DNA of 13,170 nt from Bacteroidales bacterium. Lineage in GTDB: Bacteria; Bacteroidota; Bacteroidia; Bacteroidales; DYOH01. Of this stretch, positions 6,120 through 13,170 are shown piece by piece. Every line of letters starts with the position of its first letter. Position 1 is the first letter of the stretch. Under the pieces are notes generated by a model. That model saw nothing but the letters and a program-made list of their open reading frames with translations. It made no database searches and was not told the origin of the DNA. The translations under genes and the position numbers were made by a program. Location: positions 1 through 13,170 of the forward strand of contig DAOVUO010000024.1 in the NCBI GenBank assembly GCA_030632545.1, in the 5' to 3' direction.

Positions 6120-8411
6120 ATGAAATTATTATTTAAAGATTTATCAGTCAAACTTAAAATTATTTTGTTAATAACAAGTATTGGCGGAATTACGCTCTTT
6201 TTAGCTACAGTAATTTTTGTATACATCGATTACAGAAATTACATAAATAATCAAACAAGTGAACTAAGCATTTTTGCTAAAGTATTTGGCGAGAGTAATT
6301 CAGCAGCCATTTTTTTTGAAGATAATTTAAATACCGAAGCCTATTTATCATCCTTAAAAAATGCACCACAAATAAGCAATGTCGTAATTTATAATATAAA
6401 CCAAGAACAAAGTCATTTTAGCTTTTTTGTAGATTATTCAATAAAGTCACTACAGCAAAAAGAGCCAATTAATTTAATTATCAGAGAAATTGACACAAGT
6501 TGGGTTGATGGAAATACTGTAAATATTTTTCAATCAATAAAATTTAGGGGAATTAATGAATTTTCAGACGACCTTATTGGTGCTATATACATTCAGTCGG
6601 AATTACCAATTAAACAACGCATTTTACAATATTTAAAAATCATTTCCCTAATATTTGGTGGTTCATCTATAATGGCATTTGTGCTTACAGTTAAATTTCA
6701 GGGTTTTATCACAAAACCTCTATTCGGGCTGCAAAAGCTAGTTAGCCAGGTAAAAAACGATAACAACTATTCACTTAGAGCAAGCATTGAATCAAAAGAT
6801 GAGATAGGAATGCTTGCCCAAGGTGTGAATATAATGCTAGAACATATCGAAATTCAAAATATTGAATTAGTAGAAGCTAAAGAACAGGCATTGGAATTAG
6901 TAAAGGTAAAAGAGCAGTTTGTTGCAAATATGAGTCACGAAATCCGTACTCCTATGAATGCCATTCTTGGAATGACAAATATTCTAATGGAAAATGAACT
7001 AACGATACAACAATTAAAATATTTAAAAAACATAAAAGTTTCTGCAGAAAATCTTCTGGTAATAATTAATGATATACTTGACTTTTCAAAAATTCAGTCG
7101 GGTAATATTCATATAGATAGCTTGCCTTTTAATTTATTGAAACTTGTAAAACAAGTACATAATACACTTAAATTTTCAGCAGATAAAAAAAATTTAAAGC
7201 TTAAATATATAATAGGGGAAAATGTACCCAATAATCTATTAGGTGATCCAATTCGATTAACTCAAATTTTACTAAACATTGCTGGAAATGGTATAAAATT
7301 TACTGAAACTGGTCACGTTACAGTGAATTTACGTAAACTAAAAGAAGATAATGATTTCCAATATATTCAATTTATGGTTATTGATACTGGAATTGGTATA
7401 AAATCTGAAAAACTTGAAACAATATTTGAGAGTTTCCAGCAAGAGAGTACCGAAACGACAAGAAAGTATGGTGGTACTGGTCTTGGCTTGTCCATTTCTA
7501 AACAATTAATTGAACTACAAAATGGATCAATAAGCGTGCAGAGTAAAGTTGGCGAAGGCTCTGTTTTCACAATTATAATACCTTATAAATTAACTGATAT
7601 TGAGGCAGAAGAAAGTAGAGACATTGAAATTACCAAATCAATGTTAGAGCAATTGTCAACTATGAATATTTTACTTGCAGAAGACAACAAACTCAATCAA
7701 TTAGTTGCAATAGAACTGCTTAAAAAGTATAAAGTTAATTTCACAATAGCTTCTGATGGTGGCGAAGCTATTGATAAATTGGCAAAACAAAAATTTGATG
7801 CCATACTACTTGATTTACACATGCCTATAAAAGATGGTTTTGAAGTAGCACAGTATATTAGAAATAATTGCGAATTAAATAAAGACATATTAATAATAGC
7901 ATTAACTGCCGCTGCGACCAAAGTAGAAATTGATAAATCGTTTAATGTTGGAATGGATAAATTCGTATCTAAACCTTTTACAAATGAAGACTTAGTAACT
8001 GCGCTTGTTTCTCAATCATCTACCAAAATAAAATTAAAAAATGAGCCCCAAATAAGTGATAATGTTTCAATTAGCAATTTGAGTTATTTAAAAACAATGT
8101 CGGGTGGGAATATTACTATTATAAAAGAAATGGTTAATTTGTTTAAAGAACAAATACCTCAATACATAGCTGATTTACAGACACATGAAAAGAACAAGGA
8201 TTACTTTAAATTAAGCGAAATGGCGCATAAAACAAAATCCTCTCTAACCATTGTAGGCATGACATCTTTAGCAAGCGATATGAAAGAACTTGAATTAAAA
8301 GCGAAAGAAGAAGAAGACACCGACACTTATGAGCAAACAATTAAAGAATTTGTAAAATCAGTTAATGCTGGTATTATTGAGCTAAATAATAGGGTCGAAC
8401 TCTTAAGCTAA
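6120..8411 (+). CDS. Membrane hybrid histidine kinase with CHASE8-like sensor, REC and Hpt
   Basis: 763 residues, inner membrane. TM1 is about 13-36. A periplasmic domain (37 to about 168) resembles CHASE8, the YfiN-type sensor: KVFGESNSAAIFFEDN followed by a LxxLKNAPQISNVVIYN segment. TM2 is about 172-192, HAMP about 193-247, and HisKA about 263-328 with phospho-His273 in SHEIRTP. The HATPase has N390 in the N box, DTGIGI at 422-427 and GGTGLGLS at 451-458. The receiver (about 516-632) has acidic E521/D522, phospho-acceptor D565, T596 and K618. A C-terminal Hpt domain (about 652-763) has His703 in AHKTKSS. All phosphorelay residues are present, so a full His-Asp-His relay is expected, with a separate receiver as final acceptor. 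It lies 96 bases after the YfiR-family gene, whose product is the predicted periplasmic partner of its sensor. Its stop overlaps the convergent receiver gene by 4 nt. The domain calls are solid; CHASE8 is the least certain. Confidence 0.93.
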   Translation: MKLLFKDLSVKLKIILLITSIGGITLFLATVIFVYIDYRNYINNQTSELSIFAKVFGESNSAAIFFEDNLNTEAYLSSLKNAPQISNVVIYNINQEQSHFSFFVDYSIKSLQQKEPINLIIREIDTSWVDGNTVNIFQSIKFRGINEFSDDLIGAIYIQSELPIKQRILQYLKIISLIFGGSSIMAFVLTVKFQGFITKPLFGLQKLVSQVKNDNNYSLRASIESKDEIGMLAQGVNIMLEHIEIQNIELVEAKEQALELVKVKEQFVANMSHEIRTPMNAILGMTNILMENELTIQQLKYLKNIKVSAENLLVIINDILDFSKIQSGNIHIDSLPFNLLKLVKQVHNTLKFSADKKNLKLKYIIGENVPNNLLGDPIRLTQILLNIAGNGIKFTETGHVTVNLRKLKEDNDFQYIQFMVIDTGIGIKSEKLETIFESFQQESTETTRKYGGTGLGLSISKQLIELQNGSISVQSKVGEGSVFTIIIPYKLTDIEAEESRDIEITKSMLEQLSTMNILLAEDNKLNQLVAIELLKKYKVNFTIASDGGEAIDKLAKQKFDAILLDLHMPIKDGFEVAQYIRNNCELNKDILIIALTAAATKVEIDKSFNVGMDKFVSKPFTNEDLVTALVSQSSTKIKLKNEPQISDNVSISNLSYLKTMSGGNITIIKEMVNLFKEQIPQYIADLQTHEKNKDYFKLSEMAHKTKSSLTIVGMTSLASDMKELELKAKEEEDTDTYEQTIKEFVKSVNAGIIELNNRVELLS

Positions 8412-8773
8412 TGCAACATAGAAATAATTGCAGTCATAAACTCGTTTAAATCAAATGGTTTCTGAAAAGCATATTTTGCCCCTAATTGTTTTGCCATAGT
8501 TAAATATGTTCCCGAATTTATTAAAGCACCACCTGACATGGCAATAATTTTCACATTTTTGTCGGTATTTTTTAAAATACGAATAACTTCAAGCCCACCA
8601 ATATCGGGCATTACAATATCAGTAACTACCAAATCTATTTCACCCTTATTAAATATCGAAATTCCATCTGCACCACTATTTGCAACCAACACATCAAAAT
8701 TTTTCCTTTTTAGTAATTTTGTTAACAAGCCTGCTATATCATTATCATCATCAATAATTAAAATTTTTGCCAT
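8408..8773 (-). CDS. Single-domain CheY-like response regulator
   Basis: 121 residues forming one receiver domain and nothing else. The acidic cluster DDD is at 8-10, the phospho-acceptor is Asp52 in TDIVMPD, the switch residue is Ser80 in AMSGG, and Lys105 lies in QKPF, so all are intact. There is no DNA-binding or enzymatic output domain. It must act by protein contact, as CheY does, or as an intermediate phosphate carrier, as Spo0F does. The gene follows the soluble PAS hybrid kinase by 20 bases on the same strand and is probably in its operon. It is also the nearest stand-alone receiver for the Hpt domain of the membrane kinase, whose stop codon its own stop overlaps. Which kinase phosphorylates it cannot be told from sequence. 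Confidence 0.95.
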   Translation of the reverse strand: MAKILIIDDDNDIAGLLTKLLKRKNFDVLVANSGADGISIFNKGEIDLVVTDIVMPDIGGLEVIRILKNTDKNVKIIAMSGGALINSGTYLTMAKQLGAKYAFQKPFDLNEFMTAIISMLH

Positions 8774-8793
8774 TTTATATATTTTTGGGTTAA

Positions 8794-11490
8794 TTAAGCT
8801 AATACCTGAAAAATTGCCTCAGCTAATTTATCAATAATAATTGGTTTCATTAAAAATTTATCTACTCCAAACTCTTTTGCTGTTTCATCTGTTAAACTAG
8901 AGCTAAATCCGGTAATAAGAATAGATTTTACCAATGGATTTTTTCTTTTCAATATTTGAACTAACTCAACGCCTTGTTTGTCGGGCATTACTTGATCGGT
9001 AACTAAAAGATTAAACTCTTCTGCTCTTTTATTAATTATTTCGCAAGCTTTAGTTGAACTATTACAAGATTCAACAGCAAATCCCATAGCAACTAAGGCT
9101 TTGGTAATCAAACCAAGTACATCAATATCGTCATCAACCACCAAAGCACTCAAATTTGTATTTACAATATTTGGCTCTAATATACTCACTGGCTTTGGAA
9201 TCTCATTAACATGAGGTAAATAAATTGTAAACTCTGTTCCAACATCAATTTTACTATTAACAAAAATTTCTCCTTTTGAATCTTTTATAATACCATGAGC
9301 TACTGATAATCCTAAGCCTGTACCCTGCCCTACTTCTTTTGTTGTAAAAAAGGGTTCAAAAATTCTACTTAACAACTTCTTTTCAATTCCCTTTCCAGTA
9401 TCAACAATTTTAAGCTTTATATAAGTATCATCTGTTAAAGTACTTTCCCCCTTTTCTAAATCGCCTAAATTATCAACCACCTCTAAATCAATTGTTAGTA
9501 CACCCCCATTTTCTTTCATTGATTGGTAGGCATTTGTACACATATTCATAATTACTTGATGTAATTGAGTGGGTGCAATATTTACAATAGCCATTTTTGA
9601 ATGAATATTTTTCTCTATTTTTATATTTGCTGGTAATGTTGCTAAAATCAGACCAAGCACTTCGTTAATAATTAAATGCACATATACATTTACCTTTTCT
9701 GTTTCTATTCTCCTACTAAAAGTTAGAATTTGCTTTACCAAATCTCTTGCACGAGTAGCAGCTTTGTACACATGCCCTAAATCCTCAAATATTGGACTTT
9801 CCTCATCCAAATCCGACATTGCCATTTGTGTATAACCCAAAATAGGTGTAAGTATATTATTAAAATCGTGTGCAATTCCTCCAGCCAATGTACCTATTGT
9901 TTCCATTTTTTGTGCATGTCGCAATTGCTCTTCAAGTTTTTTCTTCTCTTCAATTGCTTTAATTTTAGCTGTCAAATCTTTTATTGTTAATACTAAATTA
10001 AGTTTGCGCTTAATCTCTATGGGTGTTATTGTAATAAGTACAGGCACTTGTAATCCATTAATACTAAACATTGTTGACTCAAACGACAATTCTGTAGATG
10101 TGCTTACAATTTCATCTAATAATTTTTGCAATTTAAGCCACTCACTCTTCTCAAATAATTGTTTAAATCCTCCCGAATTGCTTAATTCTTCTTGATTTGT
10201 TGCGAATAATATAGCCGCTTTTTTGTTCCAATAAACTAAATCATTGTTATTTAGCAAAACAACAATTGCGTCATTCGAAGCTTCTAATACCGACCGAAAT
10301 CTCATTTCACTTTCCTGTACCGCAAGCTCAGCTTCTTTTTGAGCAGATATATCCCTTATTGTTCCCGTTATTCTATAATCATATTTTGCGTATCGATGTT
10401 CAACAATTTTTCCTTTGAGTAAAACCCATTTAAATCCTCCCTCTTTTGTTTTTACTTTATATTCTTTTCCATCAATTTTATCTCTAATTGTATTAAATGG
10501 CCCATTTAAAAGTTCAATAGGATTATTATTAGAATCATAAAAACTTGTAAGCCACTCCTCAATCTTAAAAAAAAAATCATTTGGTGCATATCCCAGAATT
10601 ATATAATACTCTGGACTTAAATAAATTTCGTGCTTTGAAAGATTAAAATCCCATAAACCAAGCATTGATGCTTCGAGAGCTAATTTTACACGTACTTCAC
10701 TTTCCTTAAGAGCCTTTTTTGCTTGTTTATGCTTGGTAATATCTACCAAAGTACAAACCATACCACCAACTACATTTTTAGAATCAAAAAAAACTGTTTT
10801 GTGATAAATAATATCCTTAATTTCGCCAGAAATATCGCGAGACTTTCCTTCATAAGTTTCTGAATCATTTTTCTTAATCAAGCTCATATCACCATCATGA
10901 TAAATATTTGCAAGAATAACTGGTGGTACTTCGCTAGGTAATTTACCTAAAAGTTTCTCCTTGCCCACACCCATAAAATCAACAAATGCCTGATTACATC
11001 CAATATATATCCCTTCTAGGTTCTTGTAATAAATAGGATTTGGTATTGTATCAATTAGTGTATTTAAAAAATTTAGATTAGATATAATATTAGTATTCTC
11101 GTCGGGTATATGCATTATTTTTTGAGCCTGCACATCATTTAGCTTTCCAAATACTACATGAGTATATTTATGAATTCCAATTGGAAAATCGAGTGTAAAT
11201 ACACTTACGAAAACACTTTTTTTTGGTGTATGTAATTTTATTTCAAGTTGAGCAGGAACAGAAAGTCCTAATTTTCTATTTTTCAACCTATTTTGTATCA
11301 GTACTTTATAATCATCATGTATAAAATTAACTATACTTAGGTTTATATCACTAGTATTAAGGTCTAAAAGCGATTTACACTCTTGATTTAGATAAATAAT
11401 TTTATCTAAATCGAGCAAACATATAGGATATGGATATTTTTCAAAGTTTTTTACATAAGAATTGTATAAAACTTGGTCTACTGCCTCCAT
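8794..11490 (-). CDS. Soluble multi-PAS hybrid histidine kinase with C-terminal receiver
   Basis: 898 residues with no signal peptide or membrane segment, so cytosolic. Four PAS-type modules are read at about 12-120, 143-253, 263-387 and 393-510. The middle ones have clear PAC ends (VDITKHKQ, RDISAQKE), while the first is more divergent. HisKA is about 524-590 with phospho-His541 in the NtrB-like motif GGIAHDFNNIL. The HATPase has N652, DTGKGI at 697-702 and GQGTGLGLS at 721-729. A receiver is at about 781-898 with DDD 786-788, phospho-Asp832 in TDQVMPD, T860 and K882. There is no Hpt domain of its own, so phosphate leaving D832 would need an external Hpt; the membrane kinase next door carries one. 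The PAS ligands cannot be predicted. The start at 11490 is the first ATG, after an AT-rich divergent intergenic region. It is transcribed away from the 175-residue membrane-protein gene and is followed by the single-domain receiver. Confidence 0.94.
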   Translation of the reverse strand: MEAVDQVLYNSYVKNFEKYPYPICLLDLDKIIYLNQECKSLLDLNTSDINLSIVNFIHDDYKVLIQNRLKNRKLGLSVPAQLEIKLHTPKKSVFVSVFTLDFPIGIHKYTHVVFGKLNDVQAQKIMHIPDENTNIISNLNFLNTLIDTIPNPIYYKNLEGIYIGCNQAFVDFMGVGKEKLLGKLPSEVPPVILANIYHDGDMSLIKKNDSETYEGKSRDISGEIKDIIYHKTVFFDSKNVVGGMVCTLVDITKHKQAKKALKESEVRVKLALEASMLGLWDFNLSKHEIYLSPEYYIILGYAPNDFFFKIEEWLTSFYDSNNNPIELLNGPFNTIRDKIDGKEYKVKTKEGGFKWVLLKGKIVEHRYAKYDYRITGTIRDISAQKEAELAVQESEMRFRSVLEASNDAIVVLLNNNDLVYWNKKAAILFATNQEELSNSGGFKQLFEKSEWLKLQKLLDEIVSTSTELSFESTMFSINGLQVPVLITITPIEIKRKLNLVLTIKDLTAKIKAIEEKKKLEEQLRHAQKMETIGTLAGGIAHDFNNILTPILGYTQMAMSDLDEESPIFEDLGHVYKAATRARDLVKQILTFSRRIETEKVNVYVHLIINEVLGLILATLPANIKIEKNIHSKMAIVNIAPTQLHQVIMNMCTNAYQSMKENGGVLTIDLEVVDNLGDLEKGESTLTDDTYIKLKIVDTGKGIEKKLLSRIFEPFFTTKEVGQGTGLGLSVAHGIIKDSKGEIFVNSKIDVGTEFTIYLPHVNEIPKPVSILEPNIVNTNLSALVVDDDIDVLGLITKALVAMGFAVESCNSSTKACEIINKRAEEFNLLVTDQVMPDKQGVELVQILKRKNPLVKSILITGFSSSLTDETAKEFGVDKFLMKPIIIDKLAEAIFQVLA

Positions 11491-11663
11491 TAACTTAACT
11501 TTTTATACATTCATTTAAAATAACACACTTCCTGAACAACATGAAATAAAAGATTGTTTAAGATAGCATTTTTTTTCATAAATTGTACATCAGAACTAAC
11601 AAAAACTATTTTACAGAATCAAAACACTAATAAATTAAATAATTTCATCTAAATTATAAAGCA
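11491..11663. promoter_or_regulatory. Divergent intergenic region, presumed promoters for both sides
   Basis: A 173-base, very AT-rich gap between two divergently transcribed genes, so it should hold a promoter for the PAS hybrid kinase (minus) and one for the 175-residue membrane protein (plus). A T8 tract lies near 11571-11578. I looked for the Bacteroidota promoter pattern (TTTG, then TAnnTTTG) on both strands and found no convincing copy. The closest on the plus strand is TATTTTAC at 11607-11614 with a TTG at 11583-11585, and the 21-base spacing is a little long. No strong inverted repeat was seen. The regulatory role is inferred from gene orientation only. Confidence 0.4.
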
Positions 11664-12191
11664 ATGAAAAACGTAAAAACACCAAAACCACTACTTATTC
11701 TATATTTTATAGCTATTGCTGGTGAATTTTTATTACACTTTATTCATATATATATTCCAAAGTTTTTTTACTGGTCGGTAATAGTTGTAATTACTATTTT
11801 TATTATTCGTAGAAACAAATGGCATAATACAAAAGCAGAACGTAGAAGTTTAGCTTTTGGTACTATTATTTTTATGATAATCAGCATATTGGTGAGCCAA
11901 ATATACTTTTGGGTATTTTATGGATTTTATTTTGTTGAACTGTTTAGAATATTTATAGTCAGTATATTTTCAATTCAAACAACATTAACTACAATATTGA
12001 TATTTGAAGCGATTTACAATGCAGACAATAAAATTTTTATGTATTTTGATAAACTAGAAGCACGTTATTATCCTTCAAACAAAAGAATTACTAGAAAGGA
12101 CAAAAGAGCACCTAAAAAAACGGAAAAGCCTGGTGAATCTGGTGATTCTGAATCATATAGCAACTTACGAGATAACAAATTCAAATTTTAA
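11664..12191 (+). CDS. Polytopic membrane protein of unknown function
   Basis: 175 residues. Four hydrophobic segments are visible at about 9-30, 33-49, 63-85 and 94-117. They are joined by short loops, the longest being a basic one (RRNKWHNTKAERR, 49-61), so this loop is probably cytoplasmic by the positive-inside rule. A soluble C-terminal tail of about 55 residues follows. It is strongly basic at 139-155 (KRITRKDKRAPKKTEK) and then Ser/Asp/Asn-rich and probably disordered. No family was recognised; the compact four-helix core with aromatic-rich helices does not show an ion-channel selectivity motif or transporter signature. It is a single gene, divergent from the PAS kinase and convergent with the anti-sigma gene, where the stop codons overlap by 4 nt (12188-12191). 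Codon use resembles the neighbours. Confidence 0.8.
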   Translation: MKNVKTPKPLLILYFIAIAGEFLLHFIHIYIPKFFYWSVIVVITIFIIRRNKWHNTKAERRSLAFGTIIFMIISILVSQIYFWVFYGFYFVELFRIFIVSIFSIQTTLTTILIFEAIYNADNKIFMYFDKLEARYYPSNKRITRKDKRAPKKTEKPGESGDSESYSNLRDNKFKF

Positions 12192-12688
12192 AAACAATAT
12201 TTTTTTGTACTTATAATTACAGTTTCTAACAAATTAATTCGTATTTGGTAGTTAGATATCATTGCATTCACAATTCGCTCGTCATTATCGGTAGTAGCCA
12301 AATCTCTTTGCAGATTGGTATACTCTTGATTTAAAGCTAATAATTCATTATAAAATGTAGTATCGGGTAAAGTCTGCTTACATGAGATTGTTTTTAACTC
12401 CGATAATTTATCGCTTAACTCAACTTGATAAAAGAACTCAACTTCTTGGTATTCAGCCGACATATCACTTAACTGAGGCAATGCATCTGAACGACTATTT
12501 GTTGTAAATAAAAAACTTAAGGAAAAAAGGATTAAAAAACTGGCAGCAAGTAGAATAACCATTTTAATATTTTTACTATTATCTGGCTTACTAATCTTTT
12601 TTTTAAATCTATCAAAATGGTCTTTATTAGGCTCATAAATATCAAGCTGATGAGCATTTTTACGGATTAAATTTTCTAAGTTTTCCAT
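12188..12688 (-). CDS. Anti-sigma factor, single TM, Bacteroidota type
   Basis: 166 residues: a cytoplasmic N-terminus of about 41, one membrane segment at about 42-62, then a periplasmic helical region of about 100 residues. The N-terminus carries the motif YEPNKDHFDRFKKKI (18-32), the 'EPxxxHFxRF' signature I associate with Bacteroidota proteins encoded directly after ECF sigma factors. No His/Cys zinc-binding ZAS motif is present. The periplasmic part is rich in amphipathic helix (QEVEFFYQVELSDKLSELK, 81-99, and NAMISNYQIRINLLE, 141-155) and has two Cys (103, 165). The first 29 bases overlap the sigma gene, so the two are translated together. Expected job: hold the sigma factor at the membrane until an envelope signal arrives. 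The assignment rests on synteny plus the motif; the inducing signal is unknown. Confidence 0.8.
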   Translation of the reverse strand: MENLENLIRKNAHQLDIYEPNKDHFDRFKKKISKPDNSKNIKMVILLAASFLILFSLSFLFTTNSRSDALPQLSDMSAEYQEVEFFYQVELSDKLSELKTISCKQTLPDTTFYNELLALNQEYTNLQRDLATTDNDERIVNAMISNYQIRINLLETVIISTKKYCF

Positions 12689-13170
12689 GGCTATAGATTA
12701 AGTTTTGTTGATTAAGTTGGTCTATTAAATTCTTTTTAGCCCTTGCTAACTGAGACCTTGAAGTTGATGCCTTAATTCCCAATAATTCACCAATTTCGTT
12801 GTGATCGTATCCTTCTATAAGATAAAGGGATAAAATAACTCGATATCCATCGGGTAAAAGTTCAATTGTTTGACGAATAATTTCAAGTGTATCTCTATTA
12901 TCTTCAAATTCTAAATTATCATTATCATTTTCACTAGTATCAATATTTTCATTTAATGATTGTTCGATAATTTTTTTTGCTTTTAAACTATCAATACATT
13001 TATTGATAGCAATTTTTTTTAGCCAAGCTCCAAAAGCAACAACACCTTCATATTGATCAAGTTTTTCAAAAGCTTTTAAAAAACTATCTTGCATTACTTC
13101 CTCTGCCAAATGGTGGTTTCTCAGTAAACGAAAACTCGTATTATAGATAGCCTTATAATAAAGTTCGTAA
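12660..13170 (-). CDS. ECF-type RNA polymerase sigma factor, 5'-truncated by window edge
   Basis: 169 residues are visible. The frame runs off the end of the window, so the start is outside; a TTG at 13109 is internal, because 20 further in-frame codons upstream (13110-13169) read YELYYKAIYNTSFRLLRNHH, which is typical region 2 sequence. Region 2 continues through AEEVMQDSFLKAFEKL and FGAWLKKIAINKCID. After an acidic Asn/Asp/Glu linker, region 4 follows with LLPDGYRVILSLYLIEG and the helix-turn-helix HNEIGELLGIKASTSRSQLARAKKNL. Lack of regions 1 and 3 places it in the ECF (sigma-70 family group IV) class. It directs RNA polymerase to a small set of promoters when released by its anti-sigma factor, which is the overlapping next gene. 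Its target genes cannot be deduced here. Confidence 0.95.
   Translation of the reverse strand, partial: YELYYKAIYNTSFRLLRNHHLAEEVMQDSFLKAFEKLDQYEGVVAFGAWLKKIAINKCIDSLKAKKIIEQSLNENIDTSENDNDNLEFEDNRDTLEIIRQTIELLPDGYRVILSLYLIEGYDHNEIGELLGIKASTSRSQLARAKKNLIDQLNQQNLIYSHGKLRKFNP

Noticed and set aside
8538..8837. Plus-strand open frame of 99 codons opposite the receiver gene
   Set aside because: It lies antisense to a receiver domain with all conserved residues; its Ser/Ile/Phe-rich product is a typical shadow of an AT-rich gene.
12660..13109. Starting the sigma factor at the TTG at 13109
   Set aside because: The frame stays open to the window end, and the 20 preceding codons encode typical sigma region 2, so the start is outside the window.
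1..13170. CRISPR arrays, tRNA/rRNA genes, insertion sequences, prophage or defence-system genes
   Set aside because: No regularly spaced repeats, no cloverleaf-like or rRNA segments and no transposase, integrase or nuclease motifs were seen in any gene or gap.

Overview
The window looks like chromosomal DNA of a low-GC member of the Bacteroidota. Supporting signs are the strong A/T bias, the lack of Shine-Dalgarno sequences, signal peptides ending in '-AQ', a TPR/PD40/OmpA-type envelope protein, and an ECF sigma factor next to a one-TM anti-sigma factor of the 'EPxxxHFxRF' type. I cannot place it more finely. No tRNA, rRNA, CRISPR array, transposase or phage gene is visible. The longest non-coding stretch is 173 bases (11491-11663).

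Layout. (1) Positions 1-1362 hold the 5'-truncated end of guaA (GMP synthase), a housekeeping gene. (2) Positions 1413-1865 hold a small secreted protein of unknown function. A perfect 20-bp palindrome at 1902-1921 follows it and probably ends that unit. (3) Positions 1949-8411 hold four plus-strand genes: a four-TM membrane protein with a periplasmic coiled coil, an 815-residue TPR/PD40/OmpA-like envelope protein, a periplasmic YfiR/DUF4154-family protein translated from a TTG codon that overlaps the previous stop, and a membrane hybrid histidine kinase (CHASE8-like sensor, HAMP, HisKA, HATPase, REC, Hpt). (4) On the minus strand, 11490-8408 hold a soluble four-PAS hybrid kinase followed by a single-domain CheY-like receiver. 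They converge on group 3 with stop codons overlapping by 4 nt. (5) Positions 11664-12191 hold an orphan polytopic membrane protein. (6) On the minus strand, 13170-12188 hold an ECF sigma factor (5' end cut off by the window edge) and its overlapping anti-sigma gene.

The main point of interest is group 3. OmpA-like protein, YfiR-family protein and CHASE8-sensor membrane enzyme are the three parts of the Pseudomonas YfiB-YfiR-YfiN (TpbB) envelope-stress system. Here, however, the enzyme is a histidine kinase/phosphorelay protein rather than a diguanylate cyclase. The natural reading is a YfiBNR-like periplasmic sensing device wired to a phosphorelay, with the neighbouring receiver proteins as possible targets. 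No DNA-binding output regulator is encoded in the window. Functional assignments beyond domain recognition are inference.
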